Of a stretch of DNA of 50,317 nt, positions 1-8,188 are shown piece by piece. The stretch comes from Pseudomonas defluvii (GTDB lineage: Bacteria; Pseudomonadota; Gammaproteobacteria; Pseudomonadales; Pseudomonadaceae). The notes beneath the pieces were generated by a model. That model did not search any database and was not told the origin of the DNA. It worked only from the letters and a program-made list of their open reading frames with translations. The DNA lies in the NCBI RefSeq assembly GCF_001695625.1, contig NZ_MBPN01000032.1:1-50317 (forward strand), given 5' to 3'. Positions within the stretch are counted from its first letter, which is position 1. Every line of letters starts with the position of its first letter. Made by a program: the position numbers and the translations under genes.

Positions 1-34
1 GCAACTTGTCTTTTTCTCTTGGCGTCAGTTCCAT
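1..34 (-). CDS. ureA: Urease gamma subunit, N-terminal fragment
   Basis: Only the first 11 codons lie in the window; they read MELTPREKDKL, the characteristic start of urease gamma subunits. The gene runs off the left edge on the minus strand. It follows ureD by 11 bp, as in other Pseudomonas urease operons (ureD-ureA-ureB-...-ureC). UreA, UreB and UreC form the cytoplasmic nickel enzyme that hydrolyses urea to ammonia and carbamate. A purine-rich stretch (GAGAAAA) just upstream can act as ribosome binding site. Identity is inferred from a short match plus context. Confidence 0.85.
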   Translation of the reverse strand, partial: MELTPREKDKL

Positions 35-45
35 GGTGTGTTTTC

Positions 46-879
46 TCAGGTAGCCCAGATGCGTGGCGGGCACGGCGGCAGGCCGACAACAGCCGGTCGC
101 AAGGCGTGCCACAGCCGTTGCAGGGTGGATTGCAGGCGTTGGTTGTCGTGGTCCAGCAGGCGGACCACCAGCAGTTGCCCCAGCAGGGTTGCCCCGGCGG
201 GAGCGGCAAGGTCGTCGATCAGGGCGCGGACCTGTTCCAACAGCTCCGGGTCAGCCGGAGCGGCGCAGAACGTCGCCAGCAGCGGGTAGCCGCCGAGTTT
301 GCCCAGGCGCCCGCCCTCGAGGCGCAAGCGTTCATGCAGGCCTGGGTCATCAGGCATGTCGATGTGCAAGCAGCTGTCCAGCGCACCATGGCTAAAGATC
401 TCGCCCATCACCGGACGCCCAAGGCACAGGGTTTCCCACGCCAGCAGACGGGCACCGGGGGCCAGGCTAAAGCGGGTCTGCAACGACACACGGGCGCCAG
501 GAAAGCAGATGCTGTCCTGAGGTAGCCACTCCAGGATGCTGTCTTCTGCCAGGTGAAAATGCTGCTTGAGGATCGAAGTCGGGCCGGCACTGCGGTAGAA
601 CTTGGTAGCGCCGGGCATGGTCATCAGCGCGTGGCTGCCTGGCTCCAGGTGGATATCCAGCGCCAGGCGGTCTCCCCCCACCACGCCGCCCGGCGGGTGC
701 AGCACATACACGTGACACGGCGCGCCCTCCGGGTAGAACGGACGTTGCACCAAAAGAGGTCCGAAGTGACGCCGCGCACCAATACAGGTCTTCGTGTCAC
801 AACGAACAAAACGCAGCGTGAGCTCGGCGCTCCAGCCTGCAGGAATGCAAGCGGCGTCGAGTGGTTCAGCAACAGACAT
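46..879 (-). CDS. ureD: Urease accessory protein UreD
   Basis: About 277 residues, the normal UreD length. UreD forms the UreD-UreF-UreG chaperone complex that loads nickel and CO2 onto apo-urease in the cytoplasm. Family hallmarks are visible: the HPPGGVVGGDRL block, the PGATKFYRS segment and the WLPQDSICFPGA segment. An in-frame TTG at 918 would add 13 residues, but ATG 879 (MSVAEP) has a GGGGCGGA stretch upstream and gives the usual N-terminus. The gene is first in the urease operon, followed by ureA 11 bp downstream. Confidence 0.93.
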   Translation of the reverse strand: MSVAEPLDAACIPAGWSAELTLRFVRCDTKTCIGARRHFGPLLVQRPFYPEGAPCHVYVLHPPGGVVGGDRLALDIHLEPGSHALMTMPGATKFYRSAGPTSILKQHFHLAEDSILEWLPQDSICFPGARVSLQTRFSLAPGARLLAWETLCLGRPVMGEIFSHGALDSCLHIDMPDDPGLHERLRLEGGRLGKLGGYPLLATFCAAPADPELLEQVRALIDDLAAPAGATLLGQLLVVRLLDHDNQRLQSTLQRLWHALRPAVVGLPPCPPRIWAT

Positions 880-1136
880 GCATTCCGCCCCGGTGAACAC
901 TGGGCACTGCGTGCCCAAAGGGCGAGCAGGCCACAGGTACAGTTAAACAACCCTCACCTCATGCACGACAACAGCGCACAACGTGCTTGACCAATCGATC
1001 AGCTATCGATGCAGGGGCCAATGCAGGTTGTGGGCCAATTACCGACGTGCGTGGTTGTGGCGCAGCAGGCCATGCACCAAACACAGGCTGCGCGGCGAAC
1101 TACCCTTGAGGTGGGTAGGCGCACGAGGGCGATGCC

Positions 1137-1775
1137 ATGAAGGTCGACAAACGACAAGCCCGATTGATCGACGCATTGGCACGGCTCGGCTTTGTCATCG
1201 GTGGTCTGGGTTTCGTCAGCGTGCTGGCGATCATCACTGGGTTCGACGTGTTCAACAGGCTGTGGCTGGCGCTGCTGGTAGTGATTTTGATCTTTACCAC
1301 GGCCTGCTGGCTGGTCGGCCTGGCTTGCGCGCGAGCGTCCAGTACACCAGCCGATACATCACCCAAAGCGCCGGAGAGAGCCGTCCCTGTGCGCCGTCGA
1401 CGACCTCACGAGCTGATCCTGCTCACGCTTATCATGCTGCTGTTCGTCGGCGGATACACCGCAACGGCCTATCTGGCAGCGCGCGCTGGCGCAGCAATTG
1501 TCGCCACCTGCGTTACCCAATTAACCAGCACCTTGGTCGCCAACGAGCAGGAACAGGCACTGGCCTACCTGGTGGGCCCGGTATGCCAGTGCATCTCCCA
1601 ACGCTTTATGGAGAAAAACGGGGTTGTCCGCCTCGCCCTGCTACACAGCCAGTGGTTCAACATTGCCACCTATTCAGCAGTGACCGACGCTGAGCAAATG
1701 GCCTGCATGGAACGATTTCTGAACCGCGCCCCGCCACCCACTCACAGCCTGCAGCCCAACCGCACGAAGGACTGA
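1137..1775 (+). CDS. Membrane protein of unknown function
   Basis: I do not recognise a family. The protein has 212 residues with three strongly hydrophobic segments at about 17-39, 43-66 and 92-114. A basic loop rich in Arg and Pro separates segments two and three. The C-terminal half is soluble and holds three Cys (VATCVTQ, PVCQC). GAGGG ends 7 nt before the ATG. A 6-bp hairpin (CTACCC/GGGTAG, 1100-1118) stands just before this ribosome site and could modulate initiation. The gene is divergent from the urease operon and precedes the acetyltransferase, from which a regulatory box separates it. Codon use looks native; function unknown. Confidence 0.6.
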   Translation: MKVDKRQARLIDALARLGFVIGGLGFVSVLAIITGFDVFNRLWLALLVVILIFTTACWLVGLACARASSTPADTSPKAPERAVPVRRRRPHELILLTLIMLLFVGGYTATAYLAARAGAAIVATCVTQLTSTLVANEQEQALAYLVGPVCQCISQRFMEKNGVVRLALLHSQWFNIATYSAVTDAEQMACMERFLNRAPPPTHSLQPNRTKD

Positions 1776-1779
1776 AGAC

Positions 1780-1793
1780 TTGATGTAAATCAG
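1780..1793 (+). promoter_or_regulatory. FNR/Anr-type box upstream of the acetyltransferase
   Basis: TTGATGTAAATCAG matches the FNR/Anr consensus TTGAT-N4-ATCAA in 9 of 10 specified bases. It lies about 70 bp before the ATG at 1864. A weak -10-like TACACC begins 21 bp after the box, the distance expected for a class II FNR-activated promoter. Which FNR-family protein binds it cannot be told from sequence. Confidence 0.65.
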
Positions 1794-1863
1794 ACGCAAC
1801 GCGGCTGATCGTCGTACACCTTCCAACAGGCCTCCACCCTCCTTGCCATCTGGGAGCATCACT

Positions 1864-2436
1864 ATGTCGACTGATCCAAGCCAGCACAAAGCCCTGTCCG
1901 CGCTATGCCAGGGTGAAACCGAAGAGCATTGGATAGAAGCCTTGAATGACGGCACCCATGTGCTGATTCGTTCGTTACAGGAGCGTGATCGCCTGCGCGA
2001 ATTCCAGTTTGTCAGGCACTTGTCGGCCGAAGCCCGTCGCGCTCGTTTCATGGGCGGATTCAACCGAGAAGACCTCACCCTGCTCGACCAGTTGATGGAC
2101 CTGGATGGCCACGACCGTGTCGCCGACGTCGCGCTGGCGCATGTCGACGGCGAGTTGCACGAAGTCGGTGTGAGCCGCTATGCGGCCATACCAGGGGAGA
2201 AACACTGCGAATGCGCCGTAGCGGTTGCCGACGACTGGCAACGCCGGGGTTTGGGCACACTATTGATGCAGCACCTGATCGAGGCTGCCCGCCGCAATGG
2301 GTTCAAGCAGATGATCTCACTGGATCAGGCCAGTAACTACGGCATGCATCGGCTGGCGAAAAGGCTGGGGTTTACCAGTCGCTATGACAACGGCCAGTTC
2401 AGCGAGCTGACCCATGAACTCGACCTGAGCCACTAA
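1864..2436 (+). CDS. GNAT-family N-acetyltransferase
   Basis: The protein has 190 residues and carries the acetyl-CoA-binding signature of the GNAT fold, QRRGLGTLLM, at about residues 125-134, followed by the HLIEAARRNGF helix. It probably transfers acetyl from acetyl-CoA to an amine on a protein or small molecule; the substrate is not evident. A TTG at 1843 is in frame, but ATG 1864 has GGGAG (1851-1855) at good distance. The FNR/Anr box at 1780-1793 predicts induction at low oxygen. Similar GNAT proteins are known next to USP and Anr-regulated genes in pseudomonads and may be protein acetylases, which is a guess here. Confidence 0.88.
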   Translation: MSTDPSQHKALSALCQGETEEHWIEALNDGTHVLIRSLQERDRLREFQFVRHLSAEARRARFMGGFNREDLTLLDQLMDLDGHDRVADVALAHVDGELHEVGVSRYAAIPGEKHCECAVAVADDWQRRGLGTLLMQHLIEAARRNGFKQMISLDQASNYGMHRLAKRLGFTSRYDNGQFSELTHELDLSH

Positions 2437-2448
2437 CCGTCACGCACA

Positions 2449-2468
2449 CGCCCCGGCTCACCGGGGCG
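2449..2468. terminator. Bidirectional hairpin between convergent genes
   Basis: The 8-bp perfect GC stem CGCCCCGG/CCGGGGCG with loop CTCA lies between the acetyltransferase stop and the convergent USP stop. There is no T-run on either side, so it is a stem-only candidate terminator. Confidence 0.5.
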
Positions 2469-2486
2469 CGCCATACCGGGTGGCCC

Positions 2487-3413
2487 TTAACCGTCGAAGT
2501 CCTCAGGGGTGACCACCAGCACGCTGCTGGGCATCCGGTACAAGACATCTTCCACCGTGCTGCCGAATCCTTTGCTCACCCCTCGCCGATGCACACGCCC
2601 CATGACAATGACATCGATATCGCGGGTTTCAGAAAAGCTGGACAAGACCTTTGCCGGGTTACCGACAATCATGTGCCGATTTTCAGGGGGGATACCATTG
2701 CGTTCGGCCAGCTCATTGAAGCTTTCCCCCTGAATGTCGTAGACCTTCTGCGCCAGGCTTGAAGAAAACAGCATCGAACCGGTGGAAAAACCGTACTCCC
2801 CCGTCCCCATCGACGAAAGGTCATGGGCATACACGAGATGCACTTCAGCCTTGCACTGCATCGCCAGTTTCAGCGCCTCATAAATGATCCGGTCATTGAA
2901 ACCCTTGTACTGGTCGTCTGGGTGGAAGGGATCAACAGCAGCCACAATCCTGCGCGGCAACGCATTGCGGGTTTTGCACACAAAGTGCAATGGCGCCTTG
3001 CACTCGCGCAGCAAATGAACATCCAGGGTAGTGAACATCGCGCGCATGAGGCGTGACTCGTGCTCGACCTCCTTGATCACCAAGTCAATCGGCTCCTCAC
3101 GCAGGTGCGCCAGAATTTCTGGCAACACCTGCTCGGCCCACACCACTTCGGTCGTGACCTCGATACCCAACTTGCGCATTGGCCGGGCCTGGTCCTCAAG
3201 CCAGGCATGGTGTCGCTCCACATAACCCTCGCGCATCTGCTGCAGTGCCTCAGCATTGACCAGTCCCGCTGTTGCGAGCCCCTCCACATAGTCGAAGGCG
3301 ACAATGTGCAGCGGCTCATCCCGTGCCTTTGCCAAGGCAGAGGCTCTGTCAAAGGCCGGGCCGGCTTTCATCAACGGCGAGGACACCAACATAAGATGTT
3401 TTTGCATGGTCAT
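2487..3413 (-). CDS. Universal stress protein, two tandem Usp domains (UspE-like)
   Basis: The protein has 308 residues with two Usp domains. The first, about 4-150, is degenerate at the nucleotide site. The second, about 155-305, ends with the glycine-rich loop IVGNPAKVL, VIVMGRVHRRG and SVLVVTP, which resemble the ATP-binding GxxxxxxxxGS(V)xxxV region. Tandem UspE-like proteins help cells survive anaerobic and stationary stress. The start at 3413 has AGAGG upstream; a second ATG at 3407 is possible. It is divergent from the alcohol dehydrogenase, and the shared intergenic region holds two FNR/Anr-like boxes. It is one of three Usp genes in the window. Confidence 0.93.
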   Translation of the reverse strand: MTMQKHLMLVSSPLMKAGPAFDRASALAKARDEPLHIVAFDYVEGLATAGLVNAEALQQMREGYVERHHAWLEDQARPMRKLGIEVTTEVVWAEQVLPEILAHLREEPIDLVIKEVEHESRLMRAMFTTLDVHLLRECKAPLHFVCKTRNALPRRIVAAVDPFHPDDQYKGFNDRIIYEALKLAMQCKAEVHLVYAHDLSSMGTGEYGFSTGSMLFSSSLAQKVYDIQGESFNELAERNGIPPENRHMIVGNPAKVLSSFSETRDIDVIVMGRVHRRGVSKGFGSTVEDVLYRMPSSVLVVTPEDFDG

Positions 3414-3519
3414 GACGCACCTCTCATCAGACGGAAGTTGGCCTGCAGCCCTTCAAGCAGGAAGCGTGCTGCCCAAAGGCAATTCAAGCCCTATCCTGCG
3501 GCCACCTGCCCCCTGCTGC

Positions 3520-3533
3520 TTGATGTGGGTCAG
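3520..3533 (-). promoter_or_regulatory. Imperfect FNR/Anr box, probably for the USP gene
   Basis: TTGATGTGGGTCAG on the plus strand has 8 of 10 consensus bases (TTGAT-N4-ATCAA). It lies about 107 bp upstream of the minus-strand USP start. A weak -10-like GGATAG sits 23 bp from the box on the minus strand. It is weaker than the neighbouring perfect box, so the assignment is tentative. Confidence 0.4.
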
Positions 3534-3600
3534 AGTCCGCATTTCTTTTACCGGCAAAACGACACACGGTCGCGGATCCACGATTTCAGGGCCATACTCA

Positions 3601-3614
3601 TTGATCCAGATCAA
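3601..3614 (+). promoter_or_regulatory. Perfect FNR/Anr box upstream of the alcohol dehydrogenase
   Basis: TTGATCCAGATCAA is an exact TTGAT-N4-ATCAA palindrome, 74 bp before the ATG at 3689. I see no good -10 at 20-24 bp from the box, so the exact promoter geometry is uncertain. The box could also serve the divergent USP gene. Confidence 0.75.
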
Positions 3615-3688
3615 CCTTTCAGCCCCTCACCAGGAGCAGCCTGTTGAGAGTGATCAGAACCGATGCGCTGCGCTTAGGAGACACAGCC

Positions 3689-4762
3689 ATGGCGAAAATG
3701 AAAGCGGCAATCTTCGTTGAAAAAGGCCGTATTGTTCTGGATGAAAAGCCAATTCCAGAGATTGGACCGCTGGATGCACTGCTGCGCATTACCACCACCA
3801 CGATCTGCGGCACCGATGTCCACATCCTGCGCGGTGAATACCCGGTCGCCAAAGGGCTGACCATTGGTCACGAACCCGTCGGGGTCATCGAGAAACTCGG
3901 CTCACAAGTCTTGGGGTTCAGCGAAGGACAGCGGGTAATCGCTGGCGCAATCACGCCCAGTGGCCACAGCTACGCCTGCCTGTGCGGCTGCGCATCCCAG
4001 GATGGCCCCGGCACACGGCATGGCTTCCGCGCTACGGGAGGCTGGAAGTTCGGCAACATCATCGATGGTTGCCAGGCCGAGTATGTGCGGGTACCGGACG
4101 CCATGGTCAACCTCTCCCCGATACCCGACACCCTCACCGATGAGCAGGTGCTGATGTGCCCCGACATCATGTCCACCGGCTTTTCCGGTGCGGAGCGCGG
4201 CGGCGTGCAAATCGGTGATAGCGTTGCGGTGTTCGCCCTGGGCCCGATTGGATTATGCGCGGCGGCCGGCGCCCGGCTGATGGGCGCCACCACCGTCATC
4301 GGCGTTGACACCGTCGCTGCACGCCTGCAGGTCGCTACACAGCTGGGGGCTACCCACACCGTCGACTTCAAGGCCGGCAATGTAGTCGATCAGATCATGG
4401 CGCTCACCGATGGACGCGGTGTCGATGTCGCCATCGAGGCACTGGGTACGCAGGCCACCTTTGAGTCGGCACTGCGGGTTCTGCGCCCCGGTGGCGTACT
4501 TTCGAGCCTGGGCGTGTACTCGAGCGACTTGCGCATACCGGTCGATGCATTCGCTGCCGGCCTTGGCGACTACCGTATCGTTACCACCCTGTGCCCTGGC
4601 GGCAAGGAACGGATGCGCCGCCTGATGAACGTCGTCGCCAGTGGTCGCGTCGACCTCAAGCCGCTGGTCACCCATCATTTCAAACTTGACGATATCGAAG
4701 CCGCTTATGACCTGTTCGCCCACCAACGTGACGGGGTCATGAAAGTCGCCATTACGCCTTGA
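3689..4762 (+). CDS. Zinc-dependent alcohol dehydrogenase (secondary-ADH-like)
   Basis: The protein has 357 residues, a medium-chain dehydrogenase. Catalytic zinc ligands are visible as Cys40 (ICGTDVH), His61-Glu62 (GHEPVG) and the Asp of CPDIMSTGFSGAE. The GGWKFGNIIDG and PDIMSTGF blocks resemble the Thermoanaerobacter/Clostridium secondary alcohol dehydrogenases. The Rossmann strand ends in VIGVD; this acidic residue suggests NAD(H) rather than NADP(H) (inference). An upstream in-frame start at 3644 is less likely, because ATG 3689 has TAGGAG at 3675-3680. The FNR/Anr box suggests it reoxidises NADH or reduces aldehydes when oxygen is low. The exact substrate is unknown. Confidence 0.9.
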   Translation: MAKMKAAIFVEKGRIVLDEKPIPEIGPLDALLRITTTTICGTDVHILRGEYPVAKGLTIGHEPVGVIEKLGSQVLGFSEGQRVIAGAITPSGHSYACLCGCASQDGPGTRHGFRATGGWKFGNIIDGCQAEYVRVPDAMVNLSPIPDTLTDEQVLMCPDIMSTGFSGAERGGVQIGDSVAVFALGPIGLCAAAGARLMGATTVIGVDTVAARLQVATQLGATHTVDFKAGNVVDQIMALTDGRGVDVAIEALGTQATFESALRVLRPGGVLSSLGVYSSDLRIPVDAFAAGLGDYRIVTTLCPGGKERMRRLMNVVASGRVDLKPLVTHHFKLDDIEAAYDLFAHQRDGVMKVAITP

Positions 4763-4846
4763 GCAGTAGCTAAACGCATAGAGCACCAAACCGTATAGTT
4801 TCAGGCATGGAGGCTGTTCCCCCTACAGTGACCGGGAGTATGCGAA

Positions 4847-5209
4847 ATGTTTTCAACCCTGATGAGCAAGCCACGATTACCGGACATGGCGGCCTTGCGA
4901 CGCCGCGAAGTGGAGCTGCCCTGCAACCCGGAATTGGCGGCCGCCAACAGCAGGACGAACTTTACGATTTACGCCCACCTGCAGGGTTTGAATATTGAAG
5001 ACCTGCACCTGGACCTGAGCCCTAAACACCTGGTGCTCAGTGGCTGGGCCGTTCAACGGCGTGCCGACGCATCACTGTGCGCCGGGCCGTTTCGCTCCTC
5101 ACACCGCCTTCCTGCCTCGGTATCGCTGAACAACTTCAGCCTCACCTTCAACGAAGGCCTTTTTACACTCAGGCTCTTGAAAAAAGGACATTTGAAACAC
5201 GCCTTGTAA
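4847..5209 (+). CDS. Small heat-shock (Hsp20/alpha-crystallin)-like protein
   Basis: The protein has 120 residues. The segment from about 39 to 115 follows the alpha-crystallin pattern: FTIYAHLQGLNIEDLHLDL, then HLVLSGW, FRSSHRLPASVS and a final GLFTLRLLKK in place of the usual GVL-x-I-x-x-P. It lacks the usual C-terminal I-x-I tail, so it is short and divergent. It may be an ATP-independent holdase. The start at 4847 has GGGAG at 4834-4838. It lies 84 bp after the dehydrogenase and before a small ORF and the FNR paralogue, so it belongs to the same stress island. I see no FNR box of its own. Confidence 0.75.
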   Translation: MFSTLMSKPRLPDMAALRRREVELPCNPELAAANSRTNFTIYAHLQGLNIEDLHLDLSPKHLVLSGWAVQRRADASLCAGPFRSSHRLPASVSLNNFSLTFNEGLFTLRLLKKGHLKHAL

Positions 5210-5239
5210 CCGTCGACATCCGTCGACAGGAGAGTCGTC

Positions 5240-5482
5240 ATGCTGATCGAACTCGAAAAGGACACACCAACCAGCCGCTGGCTGGTTCATCTGGACACAT
5301 GGGTCGTGGCCTTTCGGAGCGAAGCAGAAGCCACCTGTTTCGTGCAGCGTCTGGAAGACCGAATCAAAGCACCACACGTACTGCCACCTTGCGCGCCGCC
5401 CACCCGTTGGCACGGCACATCCTCCAGCCCTGCTCCCAGGCAGCGCATCACTCACCCACTGCACGTCGACTTCCAGCGATGA
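5240..5482 (+). CDS. Small protein of unknown function
   Basis: The protein has 80 residues. The first half is compact and folded-looking (SRWLVHLDTWVVAFRSEAEA, then an amphipathic helix). The second half is Pro/Arg-rich and probably disordered. GGAGAG at 5229-5234 is a good ribosome binding site for the ATG at 5240. It lies 30 bp after the Hsp20-like gene and 73 bp before the FNR paralogue, so co-transcription is plausible. No family is recognised. Confidence 0.55.
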   Translation: MLIELEKDTPTSRWLVHLDTWVVAFRSEAEATCFVQRLEDRIKAPHVLPPCAPPTRWHGTSSSPAPRQRITHPLHVDFQR

Positions 5483-5555
5483 CTCCACTGCAAGGTCTTA
5501 GTGCCAAGTGGTCTCTCCTTCAGAAGTTCACCGCGTCCCCATGGAGCAAGACGCT

Positions 5556-6341
5556 ATGCAACCTAACAATAACGCAGTCGCTCTAGAACACGCAGAACTG
5601 CAAACAACGCCCACCGTTTCACGCACCAGGCTGTTCTCGTTAGGCGCTTCCTGTGCTCAATGCGCAGTACGCGCCTTTTGTTTGCCGGGTGGCTGCTCAC
5701 ATGCCGAGCGCGACACCTTCAATTCATTGATCTCACAGCGCATGCGCATCAAGAAAGGCGCTGCCCTTTACCATTCCAATGATCCGCTAACCTACCTCTA
5801 CGCCGTACGCATGGGCTGTTTCAAGATTTCCTTGATCGACGCCCACGGCCGCGGCATGGTTGCCGACTTCATGATGGCCGGTGAAGTGATGGGGCTTGAT
5901 GCCATCAGCACCTCGCGCTATGCCTGCAGCGCATTGGCGCTGGAAGACAGCGAAGTGTGCCCGATCCCCTATCACCAGATCGAGCAACTGGCCCGCAACT
6001 GCCCCGCTCTGCAACAAGCCCTGAACCGCCTGATGAGCCGGCAGATCGTCCGGGACAATGAGCGGCTGCTGATGATGTGCAACATGAACGCCGATGAGCG
6101 CTTCGCCGCTTTTCTTCTACAGTTATCCCAACGCTATGCCATGCGTGGCTATTCGGCACTGGGTTTTGTTTTGCGTATGACCCGCGAAGACATTGCCTCA
6201 TACCTGGGTTTGAGGCTCGAAACCATCTGCCGGTGCATGGCACGCCTGCGCGATTTGCAGATCGTTCGCTTTGCGGGGCGCGAGGTGGAAATTCTGGACA
6301 TGCCCGCACTCATGGCGATGGAGCATCACTGGAGTACGTGA
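5556..6341 (+). CDS. Crp/Fnr-family oxygen-responsive regulator (Anr/FNR paralogue)
   Basis: The protein has 261 residues from ATG 5556, which has GGAG 9 nt upstream; GTG 5508 and ATG 5541 lack one. A CX2CX5C cluster (Cys33, Cys36, Cys42) plus a distal Cys135 match the four [4Fe-4S] ligands of E. coli FNR. A cNMP-binding-like beta-roll (about 60-150), a dimer helix (150-190) and a C-terminal wHTH (about 200-255) follow. The recognition helix reads LETICRCMAR: Glu222 and Arg226 are kept, but the FNR/Anr Ser is Cys225. It is probably the second or third FNR of this organism, of the type described in P. putida as FnrB/FnrC, not the main Anr. Neighbouring FNR boxes are its likely targets. Confidence 0.9.
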   Translation: MQPNNNAVALEHAELQTTPTVSRTRLFSLGASCAQCAVRAFCLPGGCSHAERDTFNSLISQRMRIKKGAALYHSNDPLTYLYAVRMGCFKISLIDAHGRGMVADFMMAGEVMGLDAISTSRYACSALALEDSEVCPIPYHQIEQLARNCPALQQALNRLMSRQIVRDNERLLMMCNMNADERFAAFLLQLSQRYAMRGYSALGFVLRMTREDIASYLGLRLETICRCMARLRDLQIVRFAGREVEILDMPALMAMEHHWST

Positions 6342-6456
6342 CGCGTCGCCCATGCCAAGGCCCGACAACGAACTGCCGGGCGGGCACGCGGGAACAACCA
6401 GCCTGGCCACAGCGCGTGGTATCAGCCTGTTGGCAGGGTTGTTGAGGAGACACGCC

Positions 6457-7854
6457 ATGCACGTCACGTTTCTCGGCGCCGCCGGTACGGTTACCGGCAG
6501 CAAGTACCTACTGGAACATAACGGTCAGCGCGTACTGGTCGACTGCGGGCTGTTTCAGGGCTACAAACATTTGCGGGTACGCAACTGGGCCCCGTTCCCC
6601 ATACCACCGCGCAGCCTGGACGCCATCGTCCTGACCCACGCTCACCTGGACCACAGCGGCTACATCCCGGCACTGGTGAGGGACGGTTACCGCGGGCCCA
6701 TCTACGCCACAGAGGCCACCTGTGAACTGGCCAGGATCCTGTTGCTCGACAGCGGTCGCCTGCAAGAGGAACAGGCCGAATACGCCAATCGACGAGGCTT
6801 CTCCAAACACCATCCGGCGCTGCCGCTGTACACCGAGGACGACGCCAAGCGCGCCCTCAAGCACTTTCGCCCCATTGCCCTGCACCATCCACAAGACATT
6901 CTCGCCGACGTCCGGATACACCTGAGGTCTGCCGGTCACATCCTTGGGGCGGCAACCGTGGAGATCATCGCCGACGGTTCTACCTGGGTATTTTCCGGTG
7001 ATCTGGGCCGTTTCAACGACCCGATCATGCTCGCCCCGGAGCTCATCGAAGAGGCCGACTACCTGTTCGTTGAATCCACCTACGGTGATCGCCTGCACCC
7101 ACCCGAAGACACCGAAAAGCAATTGGCTGACGTCATCACCCGCACAGCCCTGCGCCATGGCATTACTCTGGTTCCGTCCTTTGCCGTGGGCCGTGCCCAA
7201 CTGCTGATGTATCACCTCTCGCGCCTTAAACAGAGCGGCGCGATTCCTGACCTGCCGATCTATTTGAACAGCCCCATGGCGACAGATGCGACGGTGCTGT
7301 ATCAGCGATTTTGCAGTGAACACCGGCTGTCCCCACGCGAATGCGAGTCGATGTGTCGCGTCACCCACATCGTGCGCACCGTTGAAGAATCCAAACGCCT
7401 GGACCAACAGCGTGGCCCAGCCGTGATTATCGCCGCCAGCGGAATGGCCACTGGTGGACGAGTGCTGTTCCACCTCAAGACCTTGGCGCCCAACCCGCAT
7501 AACACCCTGTTGTTTTCCGGCTATCAGGCAGGCGGCACCCGGGGTGCACAGATCATCGCCGGTGCGCCCTCCGTTCGACTGCACGGCGAAGATGTTCCGG
7601 TGCGAGCCGAAGTGGTGTCCCTGGAGAGCCTGTCGGCACATGCCGACGCCGATGAAATCATGCAATGGCTGCGTGGCTTCAAGCGCCCGCCAAAACACAC
7701 CTATGTAGTGCATGGTGAACCGGCGGCAGCCGATACCCTGCGCCGCCGCATCAGCCTTGAGCTCGGCTGGTCCGTCTCGGTACCGGAACATCTGGAACAG
7801 GCCGAGATAGCGGCTGCAAGCCCCAACACCGCCACAGCACCCAACGCAAAATAG
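6457..7854 (+). CDS. Beta-CASP metallo-beta-lactamase RNase-type protein
   Basis: The protein has 465 residues from ATG 6457, preceded by GAGGAGA; longer in-frame starts overlap the upstream regulator and are rejected. The MBL motif THAHLDHSG (His61, His63, Asp65, His66) opens the dinuclear zinc site, with SAGHILGA and FSGDLGR supplying further ligands. The beta-CASP insert (about 210-370) and the C-terminal RNA-metabolising block (SASGMATGGR, SGYQAGGTRG, SLSAHAD) are complete. Such CPSF-like proteins are predicted RNA endo- or exonucleases acting in the cytoplasm. It lies 115 bp downstream of the FNR paralogue, suggesting a post-transcriptional arm of the low-oxygen response (inference). Confidence 0.92.
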   Translation: MHVTFLGAAGTVTGSKYLLEHNGQRVLVDCGLFQGYKHLRVRNWAPFPIPPRSLDAIVLTHAHLDHSGYIPALVRDGYRGPIYATEATCELARILLLDSGRLQEEQAEYANRRGFSKHHPALPLYTEDDAKRALKHFRPIALHHPQDILADVRIHLRSAGHILGAATVEIIADGSTWVFSGDLGRFNDPIMLAPELIEEADYLFVESTYGDRLHPPEDTEKQLADVITRTALRHGITLVPSFAVGRAQLLMYHLSRLKQSGAIPDLPIYLNSPMATDATVLYQRFCSEHRLSPRECESMCRVTHIVRTVEESKRLDQQRGPAVIIAASGMATGGRVLFHLKTLAPNPHNTLLFSGYQAGGTRGAQIIAGAPSVRLHGEDVPVRAEVVSLESLSAHADADEIMQWLRGFKRPPKHTYVVHGEPAAADTLRRRISLELGWSVSVPEHLEQAEIAAASPNTATAPNAK

Positions 7855-7857
7855 GCT

Positions 7858-7881
7858 TGTACATGAAAATATATTTGTACA
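7858..7881 (+). promoter_or_regulatory. TGTACA-N12-TGTACA promoter module A
   Basis: Two TGTACA boxes (7858-7863 and 7876-7881) are spaced 18 bp start to start. A -10-like TATAAC (7883-7888) follows the second box by one base. The module points toward the TIGR02450 gene. The T-n-TACA core resembles the half-site reported for CarH/LitR-type B12 photoreceptors of the MerR family (remembered, not checked). Confidence 0.65.
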
Positions 7882-7948
7882 ATATAACTCGACAACCATT
7901 GCGCCGACGCCCTCCCTGAACACGAACGCGTTACCGGCAGGAGCTCCC

Positions 7949-8164
7949 ATGAACCGCTTCAATCCACGAAAGCTGGCCTTGTCCAAATGGACAGCCTGCA
8001 CACCACTCAATCGAGAGAAACACTTTCTGGTAACCGATCTGCTGCATGACGAACAAGGCACATTGCTGAAGATCGAGCTCCAAGCCATCTACAGCGGTCG
8101 TAGCGAATGGCTGGACTGGCGCGAGCTTCGCGACAGCGAGCGCTGGAGGACAGGCTGGCAATGA
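7949..8164 (+). CDS. TIGR02450-family Trp-rich small protein
   Basis: The protein has 71 residues with the family pattern KWTACTPLNREKHFLV, then a Leu/Ile-rich strand and a final WLDWRELRD..RWRTGW with four Trp. Function is unknown. The family is often encoded beside photolyase or light-response genes, which fits the next cluster. GGAG lies at 7940-7943. It is a single-gene unit between two TGTACA promoter modules and may be induced together with the lipid operon. Confidence 0.88.
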   Translation: MNRFNPRKLALSKWTACTPLNREKHFLVTDLLHDEQGTLLKIELQAIYSGRSEWLDWRELRDSERWRTGWQ

Positions 8165-8188
8165 CTCCAAATTGATACAAAAAATATC

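Noticed and set aside
4763..4846. FNR/Anr box before the Hsp20-like gene
   Set aside because: No TTGAT-N4-ATCAA-like sequence is present, so the gene would depend on read-through or another promoter.
6508..8088. A minus-strand frame of about 526 codons opposite the MBL gene and TIGR02450 gene
   Set aside because: It is a shadow of conserved genes and crosses the TGTACA promoter region.
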